Position numbers and translations under genes: made by a program. From positions 186,001-250,000 of the forward strand of contig JAIVFJ010000037.1 of assembly GCA_025765615.1 (NCBI GenBank): 64,000 bases of DNA, read 5' to 3'. The notes beneath the pieces are model-generated. The model saw only the letters and a list, made by a program, of their open reading frames with translations. It did no database searches and was not told the origin of the DNA. Positions 44,301-56,054 of the stretch are shown here, one piece after another; the first letter of the stretch is position 1; each line of letters begins with the position of its first letter. The stretch is from Zopfochytrium polystomum (taxonomy: Eukaryota > Chytridiomycota > Chytridiomycetes > Chytridiales > Chytridiaceae).

Positions 44301-47300
44301 AACCGATAAAGCTATGATTGGTGCTGGAGCAGGTGCAGCATTAGTTGCTGTTGCCGTTGCAGCAGAGACGACCAAGCCAAAGGAATCAGCAAATGAGCGG
44401 GTGAAGCGTTTCCTTCTCACATTGAAGCAGTACAACAGCGGATTTGACCTCCGAACCTTTGAGGCCAAAGCCCAGCTCGCCAAAAGCGACTTTGACATCG
44501 AAGCCTTATTGGACGCTGTTCAGGCGAACAAGAAGCCGATTAACAGTGCTGTGGTGTCTGAATTTCTGACGGTAAGGGCTTTCTTATTTTGCCGTCATTT
44601 TTTATTAAGTGTGTGGAACAGGCTGGAGGCCTCGACGTTTCCGAGTCCAAGCAGCAGGATTTGTTAAAAGACCTCGTAGGCCCAACTGGGGATAGCTCCC
44701 TGACGTTCGAATTGCTGAAAGAGACACTGGATGATGTCGGTGGCCCCTCTGTGTTCTTGGGCACCGTTTACGCCATGACTGTGGAGCCAAGAATTCGAAA
44801 GGACCAAGTCATTACAATTATGAAGGTAACTTAACGGCGACACAATTTGCGATGGCTAAATTGAACAAATTTGAAGACTTTCGTAACGCAAACCAAGAAA
44901 GTCTCGGCAACTTCTCGCTTTGATCTGCCTGCGTTTGTTGCCAAGGCAAAGCTGGACAAACCGCTTTACGACGCATCAGCTATACTTCCCCTTGTCGAGC
45001 GAAACCCTACGTACCCATACGATGCGAAGGCATTCCGTTCAGACTTACATCATTCTGGATTGAATGTCGCCTCACCAAAGGTCTACAAGGACTACTTGAA
45101 CACGCTCTGTGGTCCGACAGCATCAGCGGATTCACCGAAGATTCTGCACATCTTCAGCCGCACTGTCAAGCTTGTTGGGCACGATCAATTCGGCAAAACC
45201 ATTTACACTGTCCTTGGACAATCCACCACCTCGACGGCAGATTCTGCAACAGTCTTGAACCGCTTCCTCCGATCGGTTGCAATGGTTTCACCTCCTGCGT
45301 CCAACTTTAACCTCGAAGCCTTTGAAGCATACGGGAAGCAGCTTAACCCTCGTTTTGACAGCAAAGTTTTCCTGGAAAGGCTGTTGGCGGCGAGCAAGGA
45401 CGGACTGGGCAAGGACCAGGCTCCTTTGACTCCATCCCAAGGGGAGTTCACGCCTTCTAAAGTGGCTGGTATTTTGCAAGCCACTCGTTTATCTCCTGAG
45501 CATGCGGCCCCTGGGTCCGAAAGCTACAACAAGCTTCTAGCTGCTTTGACTGGTATCGACTCGTCCCTGGCTCCCACTTTGCCTACTCAGTCCGCGGAAA
45601 AAGTCATATCTCTCCTGGAAGAGTCCTTGAAATCAATTGGGGTCGACGCCTTCGTTGGTGGACTACCAGCCGCTCAGAAGGCTTTTGCTGAGCAAGTGGA
45701 CGCCGATCGTCCCCCAAGCCCAGCGGACAGTTTTGATGAGCCTGGATGGATGACATCTCTTCCCCGTCGGGCTCCAACTGTCATTCCGCCACCTTCCATG
45801 ACTCTGGACACCCCAGCACCGTCGAAGGTAGCAGCCACAACAACAGCCAGTAGCACGACAACATCTACAACAACAACAGTTGCAACACCGGCAAAGGCAA
45901 CCACCGGCACCAGCTCGACCACTACAAAAACAACGACGAAGATTGTAGCTGCATCCGTGCCAAATTCAACCAATGCAGCGGAACGAGCAAAGGCCCCGGA
46001 GAGAACCGGATTCTTTGGGAGCTTCTTCAGTAGAACGCCAACCGCGAAGGAGTCGAAAGAGGTGGTGGCGACAGCAGTCCAGGAGCCAACTCCGGTACAG
46101 GGGCCCGCGTCTGTGTCTGATATACCACAAACACAGACTGAGGCCAAGGTGGATCCAGTTAGCATTGGCTCAGAGGTCCCCACGGAGCCTTCCCCCGCAA
46201 CTGAGATACGTGAGGTGACAGTTTTCTCCAGTGATCAGACAACAGCAGCCACCACTACTGCCGACAAGGAAGCAGAACAAGAAACTGGGCTGCCCATGCC
46301 GTCCGTTCCCAACCTTGGGGACAATAAGTCCACACCGTCGAAGCAAGAAGCAGCTGAATCACCATCCAGAGAACCAGATGCAGAGAAACCCACTTCTCCC
46401 GCTGAAGTCATATCAGACACTATCGTTGACTCCTCCGCGCCGAAGGATGATGGGCTCACCTTGACAACAGCTTCCAACGCTGCAGCACCTCCTGAGCCCG
46501 AATCAGTCAAGCCATACACCGTCGCGGAAAGCTCCACGTCGCGTGACATCCCAACACCAAATGAATCCATCCCAGCAAAGTCCCCTGAGACGTTGCCGCT
46601 GGCCGCCCCACCCGTTTCAACCTCTATCTCGGAAACCGAAGATGCTGCTTCCACAAACATGGGAAAAGTAGACTCAAAGGTCTCCTCTTCGCTCTTGGTC
46701 AGTCATTCTTTGCCTTTTGTTTCGTTTGTGTTAATGAATTTTGCTAGGCAACGCAACCACCGTCATTGATGGAGATCCCTGCTGACAGTTCAGTAGCTGC
46801 TCAGCTGCACGAACAAGAAAGCCAGCCCGTAAGAAACCTACTTCGACCTATTGCCTTTCTAAAGAACAGTTATTCAAAACTCGTTTTAGGCTGAGGGCGC
46901 AGCTTCTTCCAAACTCGCTGTTGTAGCAGCAGCTGGGACCGCCCTTATCACTGGCATTACTGCAGCTCTGAACACCACCAAAGACAAGTCGGAACCCAAT
47001 GAACCCAAAGGAGCAGAGATCAGCTATTCTCCGCCTGTGGTGAGTATTACAGTTTTCTTCCTTGGTGTTTGTTTACCCCATGCTGCAGCCTCAGGAGTCT
47101 TCACCAGAAAGAAAGCGGTCAAGTATCAAGGCCTTCTTTACAAAGAGGAACAGCAATTCAGAGCCTCGAGTTTCCACTAGTTCGACTGGCAAGCCTGATT
47201 CGTCAAGCTCCGCTCAACCTCAAGTTTTGGGAAGTGAACCCTCTGCATCGTCGCCATCGACTCCCCCGACCAAAGCACGACCTTTCGCTGCCCTGGGCGG

Positions 47301-50300
47301 TCTTTTCCGAACCGAATCGAAAAAGACAAGCCAGTCATCCTCGAAAAGAGTGTCACAGTCTTTCTCAAGTCCCACATCTCCCATTGCAACAGAGGGTGCC
47401 GTGACTCCTGAGACTCGCAACCCGGTTGCAGCAGGATTTGGCACCGCAGGCTCCATGAATTCCACGAAAGTTGTCTCAGCAGTCATCAGCAAGAAATCGT
47501 CAACCACAAAAGTTGTTGTCACCAGCCCTACGCCCTCGAAGGATTCACTTTCAAGCGCAGTTACTAAATTGACGTCATCTGCGCCTGAGGGCTGGTTTTC
47601 GAGGTTCCTCCGCCAATGTGGCACCTTGGCTTCCTCCTTTTCCCTACCTGCGTTCGCAGCTTATGTTGCCTCTCAGCCGTCGAGCGGCAATATTGAGTCC
47701 GACACCAAAGGTGCGTTGGCCGCTGGAGGTGCTGAAGTCGGGGACGTGCAATACAAGCAGATTCTGGACTCTATCAATCCTGGAGAGCCAGAAGCTGCAA
47801 CAGCGGCGCTTTCGAATCTCTCCGAGGTCGTTAAAGAGCTCGGACCCGACAGCTTCCTCGCCTTTGTGGTGCCGTCACTCACGACCTTTAACCCTGCAAA
47901 CTTGCCGGATGATTTATCGCCAAAGGAGAAGCGAGCCATTACAGTAAGTTAGCCTTGTATACTGATCCTCTCTTTTCTAACATTCGCCTTAGTCGTTTGC
48001 ATCTAGTGTGAAGCACTACACAACTCCAGGGTTCTGGAGCCGCCTCGTTTCGAAGATTGCTGAATATGGGGCCGACTTCAACCCTCTCGTCCTCATCAAC
48101 AGCCTTGCCAATGTTCCCATGAGCAGTGCCGCAAAGCCATCGACTATAAAGGACAAAATAACTGAGGCTGGTGCTCCTTTGACTCAAGAGCAGTTTGAGG
48201 AGGTGTGCGCAGCAGTGTGCCCCGACAAGCCGGAAAACACTTTCAAAGTGGTTTCCGCAGTTGCTACGGCGTCAAGAAAGCTTGGACCAACTGCCTTCAT
48301 TACAAAAGCTCTTCCTGCCTTGGGTGAAAGTACTTCCCAACTCGGCCTCTCGTCCACTCCAGGAGCACATGAGGAAAAAGTTGACCCGATTGTCGAGGTT
48401 TGTTGTCAGAGTGAAGAGGCCGCAGCTTCTTACCGTTATTTGCAGGAATTCCTGAAATATGCCAAAGCGTTCCCACCAGGGTGGTTTGACCGTCTAATCA
48501 GCAGCATCCGGTCTTTCAATCCCTCATTTACCGTTCCTACTTTCTTGGAGCTATTGGCGCAAACCCCAGACAATGCTGCTGATCAAGTGTTCATTGATGA
48601 CTTCAAGGTGTTGTTGAAAAGTTTTCTTTGGCTGCAAGAGCTAACTTTGTTGTCCCGCAGGCGTGCGGCTGTGATATTTCAGACGCAGAATTTTCAGAGA
48701 TTTGTGTGGTCACAACGGGTAGCCCTGACAAAGGCAAAGACTTGCTTAAACACATCGCGGCCGTTGTGCGAAAGATTGGATCTCAGGCATTTTTGTTTGA
48801 TGTTGTGACACGCACCACTCAGGCCGAGCCGGCGCCTGCTCCCGTTCCAATCACCCAGGAATCTTTGAGGGTGAGGACCGCACTATTCGCCTGTGAATTT
48901 AATTTAATTGCATTTTCGTGAACAGAACCACATCGCAATGCTTCATAAAGCTGCTCCTGAGGGTTGGTGGAGCAAGCTCTCCAAATACCTGAAAGAGCTG
49001 TTCCCTGCTTACGACGAGCTCGGGTTTATCGCTGAATTATCGAACACAAAAGACCTGGATCTTACTGATGATGCAATCACAGACGCCCTGGCCAGGAATG
49101 GAGCCCCTGTATCGTATGCCCAGTTGACAGCACTGAAGTCGATCGTCAATGCAGAGCAGCCCGATGACACGGGCCGAGTTCTTAACCTTGTTGGTTCAGT
49201 GTCATCGCATGTTGGCCCCGAGGCATTCGTGTCAGTTATTGCCCCACTCATCGATGACCACAGCGCAGTGGACTTCAGCGATGATGAGAAGCTTGACACC
49301 GAAGAGCTCGTGGTGAAAAAGAACTTCATTGCTAATGTCGATCAGATTGCTTCGGTCGGATGGTGGCCCAAACTGCTCGCCAAGATTCACGAGCTTGCGC
49401 CAACGTTCGACACTACACGGTTCATTACTGAACTGTCAGAGGCCACAGAGCCAGTGACCGATGGATTTGTGATGGATTCCTTGGAAAAGGCAGGAGCAAA
49501 GCTTACGACTGAGCAGTTTGCCGCTGTCAAGCAGGAGATTGTCCCAGGAGATAACGAGCGGGCCGGCGATATTTTCCAAATGATTGCAACTACGTCTGCA
49601 AGTCTCGGCCCGAAAACGTTTATCACGAACATTGCTACGGACCTCTCGAAGCCTGCGCAGAAGAAGGGCTTTTTTGCTTCACTGGTAGAGCGCGTAGGAG
49701 AAGTGGCGTCTGCTGGAGTTTCGGTCGCTGCCACAAGTGTCACCGCAGCTGCAGCTGGTGTTTCGTCACTGCTGTCAACACCCTCAACCACAGCCTCGAA
49801 ATTAGAAGCAGATGAGCCAACTGCTACAGCGGTTCAAATTGACTCTGCTGGCCCAGCAGAGTCGCCTGCGGGCACAGCTGAATCAACTTCAACTGAGTCA
49901 ATCGCTGAAATCACGCGGCCAATTTCAGTTCCCAGTGAGGCAACTTCTCCGACTGGCGAAACGACTTCAGAAGCGGCAGCCCTTCCTTTGACCAAGTCAA
50001 CTTCGTCCTCATCAATCAAGACGAAATCTTCTGCAACCATTAAAATTGCACCCATGACCAAGACTGGCTCCGGAGAGGCAGAGGCAAAGAGAACGTCGAC
50101 AGTCACATCTGCTTCTATTGTCCCTCAGACAAAGACCTCTGTTTCTGTTGCTCCTCAGACAAAAACTACGGCAACAGTCTCCACCAAAACTACTGCCACA
50201 GTATCTCCAGTGACACAATCGAAAACAACTGTCAAGGTGACGCCATCGACGCAGACAAAGACAACGTCCTCCATTTCCACGAGCAGACAGCCCTCTGTTG

Positions 50301-53300
50301 GGTCCAGCACTTCTTCCTCTACTGCGCAAACGACAAAGACGTCCGCAACAATCTCTGTAGTTCCAGGAAAGCGTGTTTCAACCTCTGTGTCTATCGCTCC
50401 AAGCAGCAGCCAACGCTCATCCCAGGGAGTTGTCTCTCCGACCTTGACGTCTCCCACAGCGGTAGACTCTCCTGCAAGTGACACTGAAGCAAATCGGTCC
50501 TCTGTATTGTCCACTTTGAGCGCTTCCACTACTGGTGAGAGATTTCTTGTTGCGGTTTGAAGCGAAATGCTTATCTTTCAAATAGAGAGCAACGTGGAAA
50601 CGAAAGTCGCGACTGCAGATGAGTCCCTAGCAGAAGTTAAGCCATTAGAAGCCAAGCCAGCAGAAGCCAAGCCAGCAACTCCCGGCACTGGACTCTTCAC
50701 TGGGATCATCAGGGCCGCCACCACTGCAGCCTCTTCAAGTGCGAGCTCGGTCTCTGGACTGTTCTCTTCACGCGGAGATTCAACCTCTGCTTCACAAGAG
50801 GTCCCCTACGTGGCTCCCAAGGCGAAAACGCCAGCCAGAGCTACTTCGACTACTGGTTCTGAGACAGGCAGTAGTGACGTTTCGTCCTCATCAGAGGCAA
50901 AGCGTCGCAGCTTCCTTCAAACACTTGTAGAAAACGTGGAAGGAACAGTCGCTGCCGGATACGGCGCTCTTGGATCGTTCAGCCGTGGCAAAAGTAAACT
51001 CAGCCCTCGTGCCAGGCCTTCATCCTTCTCTCCAGAGCACAGCACGGCAGCGTCCAAATTTGCAGTGGCTGTGAAAGGCTATGCCAAAAACAATTGGTGG
51101 GAGCAACTGCTGAGCCTGCTGACAACGAAAGCCCCTGGGTTCAACGCAGAAAACTTCCTTACTGCCTTAGCTTCAGCCAGAGGAAACGTCACGGACAGCG
51201 TCTTACTTGAAGCTCTTAAACAAGGTGGTGCAACCCTTGAGGAGACAGACCTTGATCAGGTCAAGGGTATTATCGCTGCAAGCCCCGAAGATGCGAACCT
51301 CGTTCTATCTGCAGTTTCTGTGTCCGCAAATGAGTCAAGCCCGTCCTCTTTCTTGCACTCTGTTCTCCCTATCGCCTTGAAAACCGAAGTCATTCGAGAG
51401 GAAATGGAGCTATCCGAGGCTGTGAACCAGCTTAACGCAAAACGGCCTGGCGCTGAGTTCAACCTGTACCGCTTCATCAACGAATGCCAGCTTGTCGCTC
51501 CTGGCTTCAATGTTTCCGCGTTCTTGGAGGCATTGTGTGCCACTGATGACCCAATTACTGATGAGAAGCTGGTTGCAAATTTCAAGTTTGCGGGCACCAA
51601 TGTTTCTGTCGAAGAGGCAAAACGATTGGTGTCAATTCTTGTCGGTGACTTTAATGTTACATGGCTAAGAGAGTGGATTACTGTTCTGCAGGGCGTTGGC
51701 GTCTTTGAATTTCTCGTCGAATTTTCTGTTCTCTCCGAGCAGAACCGCCCCAGCGACGAGCAAATCTCGCGATCCAGCAGGGTGTGTTTCATTTTTTGTC
51801 ACGAATGCTGGAACTAATTGCATTTGAAACCACAGGCTTTTATTTCAAGCATTCATGATATGGGCCCAAGTGCCAAGTTTGATATTCATGGATTCCAGAC
51901 CATGTGCCGCGGTCTCGACCCCGCATTTAATATCGATATTTTCCTGGAGAAGCTTTCCATCGAGGACCCCCTCACAGAAGATTCTCTCAAGGAGATTTTC
52001 AAAACGGCCGGCTTGAACATCTCAGATCCCGATTTCCGCGAACTGATGATCACACTCTGCGGTGACTATGGCTTCTACCTGGAAGTCGTACGGCGATGGG
52101 GAGTTTTCCTTCGTATATGGGGATTTTCCTCCTTCTTGACCACCATAGAATCTGCGATACACGAGCGGTCTGATATGAGCCGAATGATGAGAGTAAGCCC
52201 AACAAATTCATTGCCCATCACCCCTTACTCACTTTGCGCCAAATCTTCTTCTCCAGTCGTTCTTGGACAAAGTTTACAATCTGGGTGGACATGCGCAGTT
52301 CAACTTGAGAGGCTTTGTTGAAGCTTGCCAAAGACGGAACCCGGCCTTTGATTTGCGTCTATTCTGCGATAGCTTGGCCAGTGTCTCTAGTGTAGAGGCA
52401 GACACCCTACCTGATTGCTTCAAGGTATGTTGCAATTCAGCTTCGTCTTGACTTTGCTGAGACAAACGGTCTGCTCCAACAGGCTGCAGGAATCGATATC
52501 GATCCGCTATCGACCGAATACAGCGATCTGCTCATCGTTCTATTCGGCGACCTTGACTTGGCCCTTGCCGCGGCTCGGGAGTGGCGGTTCTTCCTTCGAT
52601 CAGCAGGCTCAGAGTGGTCAATGTACACCATGTGGTCCGTCGTTGACCAACGCCAGCAAGTGGAAGAATCAGTCCGGGCAGTGCTTTCCGACTTGAAGGT
52701 GGCCGCCTCTGCAGCTGGATCACGTTTCACTCTCCGCGTTTTTGTTGAACGTTGCAAGAGTCTTCAACTCGGATGGCACTCTGGCCAGGAATTTGACCTC
52801 CGCGTGTTCCTTGAGAAACTGACAGCACTGGACGGTGAGGTCAGCTTTGCGTCGCTGGTTGCGGTCTTCAAAGCATGCGGAATCAACACTACCGTTGAAG
52901 AGTACAAACTCCTCATTGGGTCGATCGCTGGAGAGAGCTACGAGGCTGGCCTAGAAGTTTTCAAAAAGTTTGTGCCGTTTATTCGCCAATGGGGTGTTGA
53001 ATGGAACATGTGGATCGTCTGGTCCCTGCTGGACGAGAAGGAGGAGAATGAAGAGACCATGCTTCAATTCCTATCTCAAGTCAGCAAGTTTGGACCTTCC
53101 GCGAAGTTTGACCTCCTCGACTTCGTGGAGCGCTGCGAGTCCCTGCAGAGCAGCTGGCACGCCAACACCTTCAATATTCAAGTGTTCGTTGGCCGTCTAT
53201 CCAGCATTGAGGGAGAAGTCACCTTTGAGAAGCTGACAGATGTCTTCAACGCGTCCGGCATTCGCACAGCATCTGAAGAGTACCGTCAGCTGATTTCTGC

Positions 53301-54304
53301 GCTCGGTGGAGACTTTCACAACGGAATGGCGGTCTTCCAGGAATGGGTCAAGCTGATCCGTTTATGGGGGGCCGAGTGGTTCCTTCGAACGTCAAGCACC
53401 TTCTTCGAGAAGTACGAGGAAAGCAAAGAAGCCATCGAAGAGTACGAGAAGCTCCTTGCAAACAGAGACCAGAGACCCGACCTTCGAAGCTTCGTGTGGG
53501 CGTGCGAAGCTCACAACCCTGCCTTTGAATTCAGCATCTTCCTTGTGTCTCTCGTCAGCTTCAAAGGAGAGCTTGACGAAGCCGCCCTCCGAAACATTTT
53601 GATCGAGAATGGCATTGACGCGCCGGAGGATTCTTACGTTGCTCTCGTAGGACTTCTGTGTGGTGGAGGCGATTCTGCCTCGAGTCTGTCCAACGTCATG
53701 GAGTGGGTCGAAGTGATCCGCAGATGCGGCGTTCAGTTCTATGTGTACGTTATGGCGATGCGATGGCGCTGGGATGCTTCTGGTGTCGATAAGCGCGTGG
53801 CCCTCAATGCCTTCCTGGCACGAATCCAATTCCGTTACTCCGTCTCTGTGTTCGATATCAGCAAATTCGTTCGAGCTGCCCGCAAAATCAAGGCTGGATG
53901 GAATATCCGTTCTTTCATATCTGATCTCGTTCTGATCCGTGGGCAGTTTACCGTCGACAAAGCCGTCGATCTGTTCAAGGTGAGAATCAGTATTTGCAGA
54001 CATGAAGAAGCAGATTCTAACAATTGTACCTTTTCGCCAGGCAACCGGTCTTTTCCTTTCTCCTGACGCGGCCAAAGACCTCCTGTTTGAATTGTGTGGA
54101 AACCGTGAGAACGGTGTTGCAGTTCTCGAGGAATGGGCTGGTGTACTCAGGTTCATCACAATCGATGAAGCTCTGGAAGGTGTTGTTATCGATGATCCAC
54201 CCCAGATAGTGGAGCCAAAGAAGGAGAGCTGGTTCACTCGAGCTGTCAGAGCTGTTGGCGAGGGTGCCCAAGCGGTTGGTTCCACTGCACTGCAAGCCGG
54301 CTGA
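41338..54304 (+). CDS. Giant kelch transmembrane protein with novel helical repeats
   Basis: Seventeen exons inferred: 41338-41671, 41779-43618, 43677-44571, 44622-44825, 44877-46697, 46748-46828, 46890-47039, 47089-47943, 47993-48397, 48446-48607, 48661-48870, 48926-50534, 50586-51781, 51836-52192, 52257-52424, 52483-53979 and 54041-54304 (about 4,015 aa). All junctions keep phase, which supports one gene. Order: signal sequence; four or five kelch-like repeats (YCFGG, YSLGG, ALFGSS motifs); a Thr/Pro/Gly stalk; a membrane helix (VVGIAVGTVAGVAFLGAIGA then YNRRK) near residue 503-528; Ala/Gly-rich hydrophobic segments alternating with Thr-rich linkers; then from about residue 980 at least 14 copies of an 80-110-residue helical repeat. 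The late repeats read F-D-x-x-x-F-L-E-x-L, then G-x-V, F-K-x-x-G-I, EY-x-x-L-I and W-x-x-x-I-R-x-W-G. I do not recognise the repeat. The extreme C-terminus may be frameshifted. Confidence 0.75.
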
Positions 54305-54678
54305 AGCGGTCATCTCTACCACTGGGGCAGTGGTGCAAAGCGTAACCGGACTTGGTGGCGAGGACGACGACGATGCCAAGAAGTGACGCACCTCAGTGTT
54401 TCTTTCCGAAACCCTCACCTCTAATGAAAGCCCGCGGTTTTCTTTTTTGTTCACTGTCTTCGTGCCACTTTCTTATGTTGTCCAGCTGTTTTTTCTCTAG
54501 GCACCCAATGGTGGGCTGTTCCCCATTTTTTTCTTCTGGAAACTGCCGCAGAGACCTTGCCACCTTCAAATGCGCCCTCTTGATGTATGCGCCCTTCGCC
54601 TTCGCGAACATTGGCAATGTCAGTTAACGAGACAATATATTATGTACTGTTGTCCAAAAACACCTTGGCACCCATGTT
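54305..54678. other. Convergent intergenic region, including a possible lost C-terminus of the kelch gene
   Basis: This lies between the stop of the giant kelch gene and the 3' end of the minus-strand ankyrin-like gene. The first 80 nt, read one frame over (54303-54386), give a coding-like acidic end finishing GGEDDDDAKK. The rest is probably two facing 3' UTRs. Confidence 0.5.
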
Positions 54679-55674
54679 TCAAAAATAGGACACCTCGGAG
54701 GACAACAACCGCTCCAGGTGGGCCTTGGATGCCTCCTCAATCCAATCAAAAACCCAAAGCTTGTCTTTCGCGCGTAGAGATTGAAGGCGCCTCTCATCCC
54801 CAAAAGAGTCGGAAAGCCCGCTCTCCTCCCACCACGTAAGAACAGCCCAGTTCTCATTGTCGCGCGCTCCAATCAAGGAGCGGATCGAATACTTGAGCGG
54901 AAGGCGGCTGCCCCTCCACCATTCCAGGACCAAAACGTTTCCCGATTCGCTGGCCGAATCGAGCGCATTGGACGAGTAGGACAGCTCCACCCCGTTGTCC
55001 TTCCACCACTGCAGCACCGGAACATGTCCATTCCCGCTGGCCCCGTCCATTGCACCGTGCGAGTACTTCAACTCGAGGCCGCTCCTCTTCCACCACCGGA
55101 GCACGTCCAGATGCCCGTTCTGACTGCCACTGTCGACGGCCGCGCGCGAGTAGCGCAGCTCAAGCCCGCTGTCCAACCACCACTGCAAAACGTGGACGTG
55201 CCCGTTCGCGCTCGCCCAGTTCATCGCGTCGTTGGAATACTGCACGTCCAGCCCGCTCTGCTTCCACCAGTTCAAAACGTCGACCCGTCCGTTGGCCGAC
55301 GGTGCGTCCATCACCGTCCACTTGTATTTCAGCGGCAACCCGCTGCCCTTGGCCCACTCGAGTATGTCGATGAACCCCTGCGCGCTGGCGGTGTTCATAA
55401 CCCACTTGGAGTACCAGCCGGGCAGCGCTCCGTGCGAGTGGAGGAAGCTGATACATTCGACGCTGCCGCCTCGGGTGGGGAGATCGAGATCCATGAGAGA
55501 GAATCGTGTGGAGAGGGCTGGCGCCTGGATTGCGTCCATGCGGAAGAGAGTCGAGAGACGGAATCGGGCCAGCCCGTCCAGGTGGCGGCAGACGGTGGCG
55601 ACAACATGTGGTGGCAGGATTGGGAGTCTGTTGTCGGTGTCGGGGGCGTGGTTGGGGGCAAGTGACTGCGCCAT
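54679..55674 (-). CDS. Ankyrin-like repeat protein (chytrid WW-rich type)
   Basis: An intron-free 331-residue frame. The N-terminus (LPPHVVATVCRHLDGLARFR) resembles a short F-box-like helix pair. Then come about eight repeats of 33-34 residues with the pattern D-x-A-S-x-N-G-H-x-x-V-L-x-W-W-x-x-S-G-L-E-L-x-Y-S, ankyrin-like in length and spacing but with paired Trp. Similar repeat proteins form large families in chytrid genomes (from general knowledge). There is no signal peptide. The inferred role is protein binding, perhaps as an SCF substrate adaptor if the N-terminus is a true F-box. The C-terminus after the repeats is Trp/Glu-rich and helical. Confidence 0.8.
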   Translation of the reverse strand: MAQSLAPNHAPDTDNRLPILPPHVVATVCRHLDGLARFRLSTLFRMDAIQAPALSTRFSLMDLDLPTRGGSVECISFLHSHGALPGWYSKWVMNTASAQGFIDILEWAKGSGLPLKYKWTVMDAPSANGRVDVLNWWKQSGLDVQYSNDAMNWASANGHVHVLQWWLDSGLELRYSRAAVDSGSQNGHLDVLRWWKRSGLELKYSHGAMDGASGNGHVPVLQWWKDNGVELSYSSNALDSASESGNVLVLEWWRGSRLPLKYSIRSLIGARDNENWAVLTWWEESGLSDSFGDERRLQSLRAKDKLWVFDWIEEASKAHLERLLSSEVSYF

Positions 55675-56054
55675 GATTTTGCTGTTTTATTCCTCCAACA
55701 AAGCATCATGTGTTGAAGTCTGTGGTGCACCAACTTCTTTGATTTCATGTTGATTTCGGCCCGACAACAGCAAAACCAAAAAAGGTAGCAAGCAACTTCG
55801 TCTGCGCGCTTCAGGCAGGACGCTCTTTAGAGTTGTCGTTGTCGAACATGAAGCGCCGAACAACTCTAAACATTTTCACACTGTTCTAACGCAGGTTCAC
55901 AGCTTTCGGTTCCGCATCGGCGCCATGGCGGCTTGCGCCAATGCTTCACCATCTCGCACTGTCCGCATCCGTTGCCCACGGCCAGAAGCGTACTACTGGC
56001 TGGCGGTCGGAATCAAGTAGGAAAGCAATTTTGACTACAGTTAAAGCGGTCTAA
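55675..56054. other. Intergenic region upstream of the ankyrin-like gene
   Basis: About 380 nt between two minus-strand genes. It holds the promoter of the ankyrin-like gene and the 3' flank of the EBP1 homologue. No RNA gene or repeat was recognised. Confidence 0.45.
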
